Source: Haloterrigena gelatinilytica
Lineage (GTDB): Archaea; Halobacteriota; Halobacteria; Halobacteriales; Natrialbaceae
Direction of reading: 5' to 3'
Assembly (NCBI RefSeq): GCF_013342145.1
Contig: NZ_JABUQZ010000001.1
Span: 3,968,001 to 4,032,000 of the forward strand
DNA length: 64,000 bases
Below the pieces are notes generated by a model, which saw only the letters and a list, made by a program, of their open reading frames with translations, was not told the DNA's origin and searched no databases. The translations under genes and the position numbers were made by a program. Shown here in pieces: positions 53,385 to 62,501 of this stretch. The stretch's first letter is position 1, and every line of letters starts with the position of its first letter.

Positions 53385-53894
53385 ATGGCAGACTGTCCAC
53401 TTGCCGACGACTGCCCGAGCTTTTCCGAGCGGATCTCGGGAATGGGGTGTCAACACTACGGCGACCGCGGGGGCAAGGAATGGTGTAAGCACTACAGCCA
53501 GCCCATCGAGGATCTGAAGACCCAGCCCGTCAAGGCGGGCGAGGAAATCGTTATCGACGTCGTCGACATGCACGAGAGCGGCGCCGGCGTCGGGCGGACG
53601 GAAGACGGGTTTATCGTGCTAGTCGACGGCATTCTGCCGGAGGCCCGAGCCCGCGTTCAGGTGACCCAGGTCCACAGCAACCACGCCCGCGCCGAGGAGC
53701 TCGAACTCCTCCCGATGGATCCCGACGAGGACCCGGAGTCCGACGCCGACACGACGTCGGCCGACGACGAGGACGAGGGCGAAGGCAAGGGCGAGGATGA
53801 GGAGGCGGAGTCTGACGCCGACACGGACGGCGAGGACAAAGGCAAGCCGGCCCGCGAGCGGCTCGGCAGCCGAGAGAACTTCTGGGGCTCGTAG
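53385..53894 (+). CDS. TRAM-domain protein with N-terminal Cys cluster
   Basis: The 169-residue protein has an N-terminal Cys/His cluster (CPLADDC, GCQHYG, WCKHY; four Cys in the first 36 residues) that may bind zinc. A TRAM domain follows (about 47-108, GEEIVIDVVDMHESGAGVGRTEDGFIVLVDG), predicted to bind RNA. The tail is long, Asp/Glu/Ser-rich and disordered (about 112-155). Archaeal TRAM proteins of this kind have been proposed as RNA chaperones. The start is supported by a TATA box at leaderless spacing. Confidence 0.85.
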   Translation: MADCPLADDCPSFSERISGMGCQHYGDRGGKEWCKHYSQPIEDLKTQPVKAGEEIVIDVVDMHESGAGVGRTEDGFIVLVDGILPEARARVQVTQVHSNHARAEELELLPMDPDEDPESDADTTSADDEDEGEGKGEDEEAESDADTDGEDKGKPARERLGSRENFWGS

Positions 53895-54105
53895 TCGACC
53901 CGTCGAGTGGACAGTCGTCGATCGGTCCGTTTTCGCGCAGTTTAGCACCCGTACCGCAATAAGACCGAAGTACCAGTTGCAACAACTGTTCGGTAATCGA
54001 CGGGAGCCGGTTCGGGGAGCGGACGGCGGATACGGTGCTTCGCGGATAGAGCGCCGCGACCGTCGCGACGCAAGGGTTTTCCCGTCGCTTGTGCGACACA
54101 ACGGC

Positions 54106-55098
54106 ATGGAGCGGATTCCCCTGTCGAACTCGGCGTTCGAAGGCGACAACAACGCGTACCTCTTCGCGGACGGGTCGGAGGCGGCGCTGGTCGACACCGG
54201 CGACTGGACGGCGACGACGCGGGAGCAACTCGAGGCCGCCCTCGCCGAACGGGACCTCGCCTTCGCCGACGTCGATCGGGTCTTCCTCACCCACTGGCAC
54301 GGCGACCACACCGGACTGGCGGGCGCGATTCAGGCCGAAGGCGGAGCCGAGGTCTACGTCCACGAGGCCGACGCGCCGCTCGTCGAGGGCGACGAGGACG
54401 CCTGGAACGCGATGTACGAACTCCAGGAGGAGTACTTCGAGCAGTGGGGGATGCCCGAGGAGAAGCGAGCCGTCCTCCGGGAGCGGATGGCCGACGCCGA
54501 GACGGGCGCCGCGTCGCCGACCGTCACGACGTTCGCCGACGGCGAGACGTTCCCCGTCCCCGGCGGCGAACTCGAGGTCGTCCACGCCTCCGGCCACGCC
54601 GCGGGGCTGTGCATGTTCGAGACGACCCTCGAGGGCCGGCGGGAGGTCGTCTCCGGCGACGCGCTGTTGCCCGTCTACACGCCCAACGTCGGCGGCGCGG
54701 ACGTCCGCGTCGATCGGCCGCTCGAGCGCTACCTGCGGGCGCTGCGGGGGATCGTCGAGGCCGACTACGATCGCGCGTGGCCGGGCCACCGCGATCCGAT
54801 CGACGAGCCCGCCGACCGGGCCCAGCACATCATCGACCACCACGCGGAACGCGCCTGGCGGGTCCTCGACGCGCTGGATCGCGAGGGACCCTGCGACACC
54901 TGGTCCGTGAGCGCGGCCCTGTTCGGCGACCTCGAGGACATCCACATCCTCCACGGTCCGGGCGAATCGTACGCGCACTTGGAGCACTTAGAGCGAGCCG
55001 GGACCGTCGTCCGGGAGGAGACCGAGTATCGCCTGGCCGACGGCGTCGCGGAAGTACTCGCCGCGAAGGACGAACGGCGCTGGCACCTCGAGTACTGA
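54106..55098 (+). CDS. Metallo-beta-lactamase-fold hydrolase with C-terminal winged helix
   Basis: The 330-residue protein has the MBL metal motif THWHGDH (His63, His65, Asp67, His68), the third His in HASGHAAG, Asp in VVSGDALLP and the final His in AWPGHRDPI. The last 80 residues form a winged-helix-like domain as in LACTB2-type proteins. Hydrolysis of a thioester, phosphodiester or RNA substrate is possible. The start is at 54106; the open frame upstream overlaps the TRAM gene and is not conserved-looking. Confidence 0.88.
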   Translation: MERIPLSNSAFEGDNNAYLFADGSEAALVDTGDWTATTREQLEAALAERDLAFADVDRVFLTHWHGDHTGLAGAIQAEGGAEVYVHEADAPLVEGDEDAWNAMYELQEEYFEQWGMPEEKRAVLRERMADAETGAASPTVTTFADGETFPVPGGELEVVHASGHAAGLCMFETTLEGRREVVSGDALLPVYTPNVGGADVRVDRPLERYLRALRGIVEADYDRAWPGHRDPIDEPADRAQHIIDHHAERAWRVLDALDREGPCDTWSVSAALFGDLEDIHILHGPGESYAHLEHLERAGTVVREETEYRLADGVAEVLAAKDERRWHLEY

Positions 55099-55323
55099 CG
55101 GCGGCGCGACCCATCGGTCGCTATTTCCCGCGAGAACCAGTCGCTCACGCTCGAAGCGGGACGCGAAAGACGCGGCGAAAGAGTTCCCCCCTAGGGTGAC
55201 CTCTCACTCCCCTCGCGGGAGCCGCGTGAGACACGGCGAGAGGCGATGTCAGAGGCACGGACTCGCCGTGGCGCAGCCGGTGCGCAGTATACACTCCGTC
55301 ATACCGACTGTTATCTCTATTGG

Positions 55324-55560
55324 TTAGTTCCGATCGATCGACGTGTCGATTTCAATGGCGTTCTGATCGAACGGCGCCGTTCGCTCGAGCCCTCGGCGGT
55401 CCATCGAGGGCACTGGGACGCTGTTGACCGCGCCCTCGACGACCGTCCGCGGATCGACGCCGCGGACGTCCGCCTCGGTGGTCAGGACGATCCGATGAGC
55501 CAGCGCGGGGTGGACGACCGCGTGGACGTCCTCGGGCATATAACGTTCGGCCGAGTTCCC
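55324..55560 (-). pseudogene. C-terminal remnant of a MoxR-family AAA+ ATPase
   Basis: A minus-strand frame reads RYMPEDVHAVVHPALAHRIVL followed by ADVRGVDPRTVVEGAVNSVPVP. This is the typical C-terminal lid end of haloarchaeal MoxR ATPases. The first ~250 residues with Walker motifs are absent; the DNA upstream (from about 55560) leads into the promoter of the Tfx-like gene. The extension after VPVP is not MoxR-like. It is therefore a truncated leftover, probably not expressed. Confidence 0.5.
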
Positions 55561-55657
55561 GCCGTCCGGTCGGCGACCGACGGGGACGGGACCGGGGAAG
55601 CTTTGACCCTGCCGTCGTCTTAGACAGGGATATGAGCGGACTCGAGCGGGAACGGGA

Positions 55658-56140
55658 GTGGAGGCGATCGCCGTGATCGACGAGATCGAGGAACTGCTCG
55701 AGGAGATCGGGTTCGACGCCGAGACGAGCGTGCTGACACACCGTCAGGCGCAGGTGCTCGCGCTCCGCGAACGCGGCGTCTCGCAGGCCGACATCGCCGA
55801 CGCGCTGGGCACCTCGCGGGCGAACGTCTCCTCGATCGAGTCGAGCGCGCGCGAGAACTTGGCGAAGGCTCGCGAGACGGTGGCCTTCGCGGAGGCGCTG
55901 CGGGCGCCGGTTCGCGTCCGGGTGCCGGCGGGGACCGACCTCTACGACGTTCCGCAGTTGGTCTACGACGCCTGCGACGAGCAGGGCGTCAAGGTCGATC
56001 ACACCGCGCCGGACCTGATGAAGGTCGTCAGCGATGCCGCGGGGTCGGCGGTGACCGGACGCGAGGTGTCGACGCCGCTGATCGTCGGCGTCACCTCCGA
56101 GGGGATGGTGCGGGTCCGCCACCAGGACCGCCGAGAGTGA
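55658..56140 (+). CDS. Tfx-family DNA-binding protein
   Basis: The 160-residue protein has an N-terminal sigma-70 region 4-like HTH (TSVLTHRQAQVLALRERGVSQADIADALGTSRANVSSIESSARENL), characteristic of Tfx, and a C-terminal conserved archaeal domain (VRVPAGTDLYDVPQLVYDACD). Tfx was first described as an activator of a methanogen molybdenum formylmethanofuran dehydrogenase operon; its role in haloarchaea is unknown. No ATG is available in frame. GTG at 55658 or 55673 are the candidate starts, and the ATG at 55632 is in another frame. Confidence 0.85.
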   Translation: MEAIAVIDEIEELLEEIGFDAETSVLTHRQAQVLALRERGVSQADIADALGTSRANVSSIESSARENLAKARETVAFAEALRAPVRVRVPAGTDLYDVPQLVYDACDEQGVKVDHTAPDLMKVVSDAAGSAVTGREVSTPLIVGVTSEGMVRVRHQDRRE

Positions 56141-56231
56141 TCGCCGTTCGACGCCGCGTCGCGCGACTCCGAATTGCAGGCAGCGTCAGCAGTCCGAAGA
56201 CCGAAAGGCGACGGCGGCATACGCGAGGGTG

Positions 56232-56870
56232 ATGACGTTCGATCTGCCGGAGGCAGTAGCCGACTCGTGGCGACCGCTGGGAACGCGAACCGGCGAGACG
56301 AGCGCCATGCTCGCCTCGATCACCGCCGAGACGACGGTCTACGAGCGCGTCACGCCCGCGGCCGGCGTAGCTGCGCTCGAGGCGAGCGACATTCCGGCCC
56401 GCTCGGTGTTCGTCGTCGACGTGACCGTCTCCCCCTCGCCCGACGATCTCGGGCTGTCGACGACGTCCGTCTTCTCGAAGGCCGCTCCGAAGGCGAAAGA
56501 CCAGTTCGTCGATACCCTCGAGTCCGAGGGACTGACCGTCGAGGGCACCCGGAACAGCCTCGAATTCGAGGCGTCAAACGGCAACGGGGGCTCGTGGTAC
56601 GTCCTCGACGTGGGGTACCCCGTCGACGGGGAGACGGACGAGGAACCGGACCGGATCGACGCCGAGGCCCACGTCGCCGTCTGGCCGCTCGAATCGACGT
56701 TCGGGATGGCCGGCGGGGTGCTCCCGCTCGAGAACGGCGTTCGCACCGAGACCGCCGACTCGCCGTCGCCGAACGGCGGGTTGGATATCGATCCCGAGCG
56801 CGACCGGGAGACGATCGCACAACTGATCCGAACGGTCGACTTCGACGGCGACGCGTCGGACGCCTCCTAA
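56232..56870 (+). CDS. Conserved haloarchaeal protein, function unknown
   Basis: The 212-residue acidic protein has no signal peptide or membrane segment. Its N-terminal part repeats a VFVVDVTVSPSP-type beta strand pattern, and residues 75-115 contain KAKDQFVDTLESEGLTVEGTR, which suggests an alpha/beta fold. It is 92 nt downstream of the Tfx-like gene on the same strand. I do not recognise the family. The ATG at 56232 is preferred over the adjacent GTG. Confidence 0.65.
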   Translation: MTFDLPEAVADSWRPLGTRTGETSAMLASITAETTVYERVTPAAGVAALEASDIPARSVFVVDVTVSPSPDDLGLSTTSVFSKAAPKAKDQFVDTLESEGLTVEGTRNSLEFEASNGNGGSWYVLDVGYPVDGETDEEPDRIDAEAHVAVWPLESTFGMAGGVLPLENGVRTETADSPSPNGGLDIDPERDRETIAQLIRTVDFDGDASDAS

Positions 56871-56994
56871 CGCTCGGAGACTCGCTGCACTGTCTGGATC
56901 GCCCGCTCGACCGAGTTCGATACCTTCCTGATATAGTGAATTTCAGCCTATCGGATGCTAAAATTGATTGATCGTCCAGTTGCACCTCGAGACG

Positions 56995-57999
56995 ATGGAC
57001 CTCTCCCCGGAGAAGTACACCCTCTCCAATTTTATCGAGGCGTGTAAGAATCCCGAATCGTTCAAACACGAACTCAAAAAGCGGTACGGCGACGTGCAGA
57101 AACACGTCTTCTATCGGGAGCACGGGCGTCCGACGAACGTCATGGACGCGGACTGGGACAATCTCATGTTGCTGGACGCCTGTCGGTTCGACTACCTCTC
57201 CGCCCACAATACGATCGACGGGGAGCTAGACGCCGCCGTCTCCGTCGCGTCGACGAGCAACGAATTCATGGAGAAGACGTTCGCCGGGGAGACGTTCCAC
57301 GACACGGTCTACGTCTCCGCGAACGGGTTCTCCCACCACCTCGAGGAGGGCACCTTCCACGAGTTCGTCTCGACGTATCCCGAGTCCCAGCGGGACGTGC
57401 TCGACAGCGAACTCTATCGGAACTACCGCCCGGAGATCGTTCGCGAGCGGGCCCTCGAGACCTACGAACGCCATCCGGACAAACGGCTGCTCGTCCACTT
57501 CATGCAGCCCCACGGCCCGTACTTCGGGCCGAAAGCCGAGGCGTTGCGCGAGCGGCTCCGGACGAACCACGGGCTCGAGTTCTCCGCCTGGCAGTCCGAC
57601 GCCGACGTCACCAGTCGCTCGGAGGGGATGGTGTATCTGATGGACGCCGCGGAGGCGGGCTACGTTTCTCCGGCCGAACTCCGGGAGGTGTACGTCGAAA
57701 ACCTGAAGCTGGTCCTCGAGCACGTCGAACGCCTCGTCGACCAACTCGACGGAAAGACCGTCATCAGCTCCGATCACGGCGAACTGCTCGGCGAGACGTC
57801 GAACCTCTACTCTCGACTCACCGGCGACCGGTACGAACATCCGGGCTACGTCTGGACGCCGGAGCTCCGACTCGTTCCCTGGCTCGTCGTCCCCTGGGAG
57901 GACCGACGCGATATCGTCGCCGAAGAGCCGGTCGGACGAGGCGACGTCGACGACGAGGTCGTCGAGGACCACCTCCGGGCGCTCGGCTACCAGTCCTGA
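56995..57999 (+). CDS. Alkaline-phosphatase-superfamily (sulfatase-like) protein of haloarchaeal type
   Basis: The 334-residue protein has the superfamily metal motifs LMLLDACRFDYL (about residues 52-63) and VISSDHGELLGE (about 255-266). The usual C/S-x-P-S-R active-site signature is absent; VASTSNEFMEKTF (about 83-95) occupies the equivalent place, so Ser or Thr would be the nucleophile. It ends with a C-terminal LGYQS resembling other sulfatase tails. It belongs to a divergent family often found near surface-glycan genes, but no glycosyltransferases are nearby. The start at 56995 is preferred over a TTG at 56968. Confidence 0.78.
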   Translation: MDLSPEKYTLSNFIEACKNPESFKHELKKRYGDVQKHVFYREHGRPTNVMDADWDNLMLLDACRFDYLSAHNTIDGELDAAVSVASTSNEFMEKTFAGETFHDTVYVSANGFSHHLEEGTFHEFVSTYPESQRDVLDSELYRNYRPEIVRERALETYERHPDKRLLVHFMQPHGPYFGPKAEALRERLRTNHGLEFSAWQSDADVTSRSEGMVYLMDAAEAGYVSPAELREVYVENLKLVLEHVERLVDQLDGKTVISSDHGELLGETSNLYSRLTGDRYEHPGYVWTPELRLVPWLVVPWEDRRDIVAEEPVGRGDVDDEVVEDHLRALGYQS

Positions 58000-58070
58000 C
58001 TGGCGCTGATGGGACGGGGAACGCATCACCGCACCGCTGGCCGCGCGAACCGGCGGACCGGAGACTGGTG

Positions 58071-58080
58071 CTTTTTATTA
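58071..58080 (+). promoter_or_regulatory. Candidate TATA box of the CARF-like regulator gene
   Basis: CTTTTTATTA is centred about 27 nt before the ATG at 58103, the leaderless distance. It is one of the clearest promoters in the window. Confidence 0.5.
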
Positions 58081-58102
58081 GCGCCGCCCCCACGTACCGC
58101 GT

Positions 58103-59026
58103 ATGCAAACCCACATCGTCCCGGTCGGCTTCGACTACGACCGGCTGATCGCGCCGCTGGTGCGCGATCAGATCGACGTCGACAGCGTCATCCTCCTCGA
58201 GGGCGCCGTCGGGAGCGAGGCCAACGTCGAGTACTCCCGGCACCTCTCGGACAAACTCGAGACCGACTTCAAGAACCTGCTGGGGGCGACCACCGAGCGG
58301 TTCGTCCTCGAAGACGTCTACGACTACGACGCGGCCTTCGAGCAGGCCTACGACCTCATCACCGCCGAACTCGACGACGGCAACGAGGTCTGGGTCAACG
58401 TCGCCGCGATGCCCCGCACGGTGAGTTTCGCCTTCGCCAACGCCGCCCACTCGCTGATGGTCGAGCGCCAGGAGGACCGCGAGGGGATCCACACCTACTA
58501 CACGGCCCCCGAGAAGTACCTCGAGACGGAACTGGCCGAGGAACTCCGCGAGCAGATCGAGCTGCTCGAGGATCTGGACGCCGGGGCGGGCGTGCAGGGA
58601 GAGGCTGACGACCCCCTCGACGGCGACCGGATCGACGACCGCCTCGAGAGCGCCCGCGACCTCCTCTCGGAGTTCGACGAGCGCGGGACGACGATCGGCG
58701 CCAAGGAGATCGACGGCCGCCACATCGTCGAACTGCCCGTCGCCTCCTTCTCGAACGTCAAACCCTTCGAGGAACTCATCCTGTTCAAACTCGGCGAGGA
58801 CGGCGAGTTCGATTCGGTCTCCGAACTCGCGGAGTCGCTGGCCCGCGAACTGAACGAGGAGTACACCGACAGCTTCCGGTCGAAGGTCATCTACAACGTC
58901 GATCGGCTCGGCCCCGGCGGTAAGGGATACATCGAACGCGAGGAGCACGGGAAATCCTACCGGACGCGGCTCTCCCGGATCGGCGAGCTCTGGGTGCGAG
59001 CCCACTCCGACGACGAGTCGCGGTAA
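58103..59026 (+). CDS. DUF6293/HFX_2341-type regulator: Rossmann (CARF-like) domain plus winged helix
   Basis: The 307-residue protein begins MQTHIVPVGFDYDRLIAPLV, the start of the haloarchaeal DUF6293 (HFX_2341) family. Residues 1-135 form an alpha/beta domain with VWVNVAAMPRTVSFAFANAA, reminiscent of CARF ligand-binding domains of Csa3-like regulators. The C-terminal part (about 210-305) is a winged helix. A ligand-responsive transcription factor is likely. No CRISPR array or cas gene is present nearby. It is convergent with the RND transporter gene, with only 6 nt between the stops. Confidence 0.78.
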   Translation: MQTHIVPVGFDYDRLIAPLVRDQIDVDSVILLEGAVGSEANVEYSRHLSDKLETDFKNLLGATTERFVLEDVYDYDAAFEQAYDLITAELDDGNEVWVNVAAMPRTVSFAFANAAHSLMVERQEDREGIHTYYTAPEKYLETELAEELREQIELLEDLDAGAGVQGEADDPLDGDRIDDRLESARDLLSEFDERGTTIGAKEIDGRHIVELPVASFSNVKPFEELILFKLGEDGEFDSVSELAESLARELNEEYTDSFRSKVIYNVDRLGPGGKGYIEREEHGKSYRTRLSRIGELWVRAHSDDESR

Positions 59027-59032
59027 CGGTAC

Positions 59033-61651
59033 CTACCCTACTCGAGCCAGCAGCCGCTCGCGAACCACGAGCAGACACGGCAGGACGGTCAGACAGGCGA
59101 CGAACGCGAAGGCGATGCTCAGGCCCGTTACCAGTCCGAACCGCCGGAGCGGCGGGGCGAGCGCCAGCGCGAGGACGCCGAACCCCGCCGCCGTCGTCGC
59201 CGCGCTCCCCAGGAGCGCCCCGCCGGTGCCGGTGATCGTCGCCGCGAGCGCCGCCTCGAGCGTCGGCCGGCGGTCGCGCTCGTCGACGAACCGCTCGCCG
59301 ACGTGGATGCTGTAGTCGACGCCCAGCCCGATCGCGAGGCTCGTGATGACGGCCGTCTCGCTGTTGAACGGCAGGTCGAGCAGCGCCATCGTCCCGAGCA
59401 GCCACGCGAGGGCGATCACGACCGGAGCGAGCGTGACCGCACCCAGCGAGAGCGCTCGGTGGCGCACCCAGTAGAGGGCCGTCAGGAAGACCAGGATGAC
59501 TACCAGCGTGATCGCGAAAGCCTGCACGAGCGTCTCGAGGAGCGCGTCCTGAACGACCGCCGTCGTCACCGGTCCGCCGGTGGCGATCGCCGCGACGGGC
59601 CCCGCGCGCTCGACGGCGGCCGCGACGTCGCGACTGTCGTCGGCGACGGTCTGGGCGGGGGCGTCCCCCCGAACGGTCACGAGGAGGCGCGCCGATTCGT
59701 ACGCTCCCTCGTCCGTCCGGTAGAGGACGTCTCCCGCGCGGTCCGCGTCGGCGTCGAACAGGGCGTCGTAGACGCCGGCGACGTCCTCGTCGGGGAGCCC
59801 GTCGCCGTCCGTATCGCGCTCCGCGACGGCGGCCGCGACGGACGCGTTCTCGGCGGCGATCTCGCGGACGACCGACGGCGGCCCCTCGACCGCGGTCTCG
59901 CCGTCCGGGCCGACGACGACCGTGTCGCCCTCGCCGACCGCGCTGCCGGCCTCGTCCATCGCCGCGAGCGCGTCGGGATCGGTGACGGGCCCGCGTATCA
60001 GAATCTGCGTCCGACTTCCCTCGCCCCGCTCGGCGAAGTGCTCGCCGAGGTACGCGGCGTCGCCGCGGATCGTGTACGTATCGGGTGCCAGCGGTCCCGG
60101 CAGGGACTTGGCCCACCCGGGCGCGTCCTCGGGGAGGAAATCCGCCTGGTTGAACTCCGTATCGATCCCCGTCGCGCCGTAGGCGCCGCCGGCGGCGAGG
60201 AGCAGCGCCGCGAGGATCACCGCGAGCGGGAGCCGCTGGGGAATCGCGACCAGTCGCGAGAGCGCCCGGCCGGTGGCACCCGGTCCCGAGCCGAACGGGC
60301 GCTTCGCGCGGTCCCGGTCGAACCGGGACCCGAGGACGTCGTCGATCTCCACCTTCAGCGCCGGCACGAAGACGGCGAAGGCGACGAACGTCGCGAGGAT
60401 GCCGCCGGCGCTCAGGACGGCGAAGTCCCGCACCGCCCCGAGCGGGCTGACGACGTTCGAGAGGAAGCCGACGCCCGTCGAGACCGTCGCCGCGCCGAGC
60501 GCGAGGACGACGCCCGCGAGTCCGAGGGTCATGCCCGCCCGCGGACCGACCGGACCGCCGTTCGCGGTCGCGCTCGCCGTCGGCTCCGGCGCCGCGGCCC
60601 CCTCGAGTTCCCCGGCTCTGGCCTCCCGGTAGCGCATGACCACGTGGAGGGCGTAGTCGATACTGAGCCCGATCAGGAGAAACGGCACCGCGATCAGCAG
60701 TTGGCTCGAGGGGATCTCGAGCCAGCCCTGCACGCCGGCGAGCCAGGCCATCACGACCCCGATCCCGACGAGTCCGATCAGCACGTCGACGACGTCCCGG
60801 TAGGTGACCGCCAGCACGCCCAACACGAGGACGAGCGCGACGGGCGTGATGATCGCGAAGCTGTCGCCGACGGCGTTCGACGACGCCTCGTCGGTGATCC
60901 CCTGCCCGAAGACGAACGCGTCGTCGAAGCGCTCGTCGACCCGGTCGGCGAGTTCGACCTGCGCGTCGTAGGCGTTCCGCGGCTCTTCCTCCGGGCCGCT
61001 ACCGTCGACCTGAAAGACGAACGTGATGCGCGCGTCGGCCGTCGTCTCGCCGGGCTCGTAGTCGGTCGGGAGGAACTCGTACGGGTCCGTTTCCGCACCC
61101 GCTCCCCCCGACTGGCCCTGTTGCCCCGCGTCGCTATCGGGGTCGAGCACGTCGGCCAGTAGCGCTTCGACCTCCTCGTCGGAGCGCGACTCGAGCGCCG
61201 CGATCTGTTCCTCGAGCGCGGGCGCGCCCGTCTCCGGTGGCTCCGCCCCCGCTTCCGTTCGGTCCTCGTAGACGGCGGCCGTCCCGGCGACGTTCTCGAG
61301 GCCGGCGAACCCCTGCTCGTCGAGCGTAGCGTTCAGCTCCTCGTCGTCGCGAACCGCCCGCTGGAGTCGCAGCCCCTCGAGCAGCGACTCGCGGGTGAGC
61401 ACGTCGCCGCCCTCGTCGCGGACGACCAGCTGGGCGACGATCGCGTCGTCGGTGCCGTAAGTCGCCTCGATCTCCTCGAGCGCGTCGGTTTCCTCGGAGT
61501 CGGTCTCGAACTGGCCGATCCCGCCGTCCTCGGGGTCGCCGACCGCAGCGCCGGCGGCGACGACGGCGGTGAGCAAGAGGACCAGGACGACGACGAGCCG
61601 ACTATGAGAAACGATCCACTCTGCGTACTTCGTCGCGACGGAGCCGCTCAT
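59033..61651 (-). CDS. RND-superfamily (MMPL-like) transporter
   Basis: The 872-residue membrane protein has the two-fold RND layout: TM1 (about 18-38), a large extracellular loop (about 40-270) and a bundle of five helices containing LIGLSIDYALHVVMRYREAR. TM7 (about 470) precedes a second loop (about 495-705), and a second helix bundle contains GLGVDYSIHVGERFVDERDR. The intramembrane Asp-Tyr pairs in both halves are typical of proton-driven transport. The family resembles MMPL/hydrophobe exporters; the substrate may be a lipid or terpenoid but is unknown. Confidence 0.9.
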   Translation of the reverse strand: MSGSVATKYAEWIVSHSRLVVVLVLLLTAVVAAGAAVGDPEDGGIGQFETDSEETDALEEIEATYGTDDAIVAQLVVRDEGGDVLTRESLLEGLRLQRAVRDDEELNATLDEQGFAGLENVAGTAAVYEDRTEAGAEPPETGAPALEEQIAALESRSDEEVEALLADVLDPDSDAGQQGQSGGAGAETDPYEFLPTDYEPGETTADARITFVFQVDGSGPEEEPRNAYDAQVELADRVDERFDDAFVFGQGITDEASSNAVGDSFAIITPVALVLVLGVLAVTYRDVVDVLIGLVGIGVVMAWLAGVQGWLEIPSSQLLIAVPFLLIGLSIDYALHVVMRYREARAGELEGAAAPEPTASATANGGPVGPRAGMTLGLAGVVLALGAATVSTGVGFLSNVVSPLGAVRDFAVLSAGGILATFVAFAVFVPALKVEIDDVLGSRFDRDRAKRPFGSGPGATGRALSRLVAIPQRLPLAVILAALLLAAGGAYGATGIDTEFNQADFLPEDAPGWAKSLPGPLAPDTYTIRGDAAYLGEHFAERGEGSRTQILIRGPVTDPDALAAMDEAGSAVGEGDTVVVGPDGETAVEGPPSVVREIAAENASVAAAVAERDTDGDGLPDEDVAGVYDALFDADADRAGDVLYRTDEGAYESARLLVTVRGDAPAQTVADDSRDVAAAVERAGPVAAIATGGPVTTAVVQDALLETLVQAFAITLVVILVFLTALYWVRHRALSLGAVTLAPVVIALAWLLGTMALLDLPFNSETAVITSLAIGLGVDYSIHVGERFVDERDRRPTLEAALAATITGTGGALLGSAATTAAGFGVLALALAPPLRRFGLVTGLSIAFAFVACLTVLPCLLVVRERLLARVG

Positions 61652-61744
61652 TCGTCACTCACGCTCGATCATCGTCTCCGGCTCCGACCGGACCGCTCAT
61701 AACGGTTCGGATAGAAATCGGTGTCGTATAATCCGTATCCGATT

Positions 61745-62383
61745 ATGAACACCGATATCGACCGCGAACGGGGGGTTCTCAGCCCCGCGGATCGCGCCTA
61801 CCTGCTCGGCGACCGCGAGATGAGTCACGACCAGTCGAAGCGGAACGCGGAGGCCCGCATTCGACGGCGCATCCGCGCCGCGATCCTCGACTTCGATCTG
61901 TTCTTGCACACGCTGGCCGAGAAGGACCGCCGTCAGGTGTTCGAGGGGGCGGCGACCGACGAGGAGTTCCGCGCCGGGCTCCGGGCGATGCTCGCGTTCG
62001 CCTATCTGGGGCTCGAGGAGTCGGGCGCCGACTTCGAAACCGTCCTCGAGCCGGCGGTCAGAAGCTGCGAGGAGTTCCTCGCGGCGAGCGGCGACGAGCG
62101 CGTCTCGGTCGACGTGACCTTCGACGTCGAGACGACCGTCGAGTCCTCCCTGTCTGGCGTCGTTTCGCGGCTCGAGGCCGGCGAGCCGGTCACGCCGCGC
62201 GAACTCTTCACCGTCGTCATGCAGGGCGATCGCGATCCGGCGGTTCACGACCGGGTTGTAATCGCCGACGCGGACGCGGACGATCTCAGGGACGGGTTTC
62301 TCGAGCGGTTGGCGACGTATCTCGGCGGCGAACTACGGTACGTGACCGACTCGAGGGCGGTCATCGACCTCGAGGGCGAGTGA
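61745..62383 (+). CDS. Conserved haloarchaeal protein, function unknown
   Basis: The 212-residue protein has a conserved-looking N-terminal part (RGVLSPADRAYLLGDREMSHDQSKRNAEARIRRRIRAA), a short motif found at the start of several haloarchaeal proteins. A helical middle and an acidic beta-containing C-terminus follow. There is no membrane segment. The ATG at 61745 is preferred over an upstream alternative at 61721. It diverges from the RND transporter gene with 93 nt between starts, so both may share a regulatory region. Confidence 0.7.
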   Translation: MNTDIDRERGVLSPADRAYLLGDREMSHDQSKRNAEARIRRRIRAAILDFDLFLHTLAEKDRRQVFEGAATDEEFRAGLRAMLAFAYLGLEESGADFETVLEPAVRSCEEFLAASGDERVSVDVTFDVETTVESSLSGVVSRLEAGEPVTPRELFTVVMQGDRDPAVHDRVVIADADADDLRDGFLERLATYLGGELRYVTDSRAVIDLEGE

Positions 62384-62501
62384 GTCCGGTACCGCTTCGA
62401 TACGCGTACCCGGCCGAGACGTGAGACCGGCTGCGACCGCCGGCGACCACCAGTCATCGCCGGGACCTATCAGCGACCGCCGACGAGCAGGGCGATTCGG
62501 A

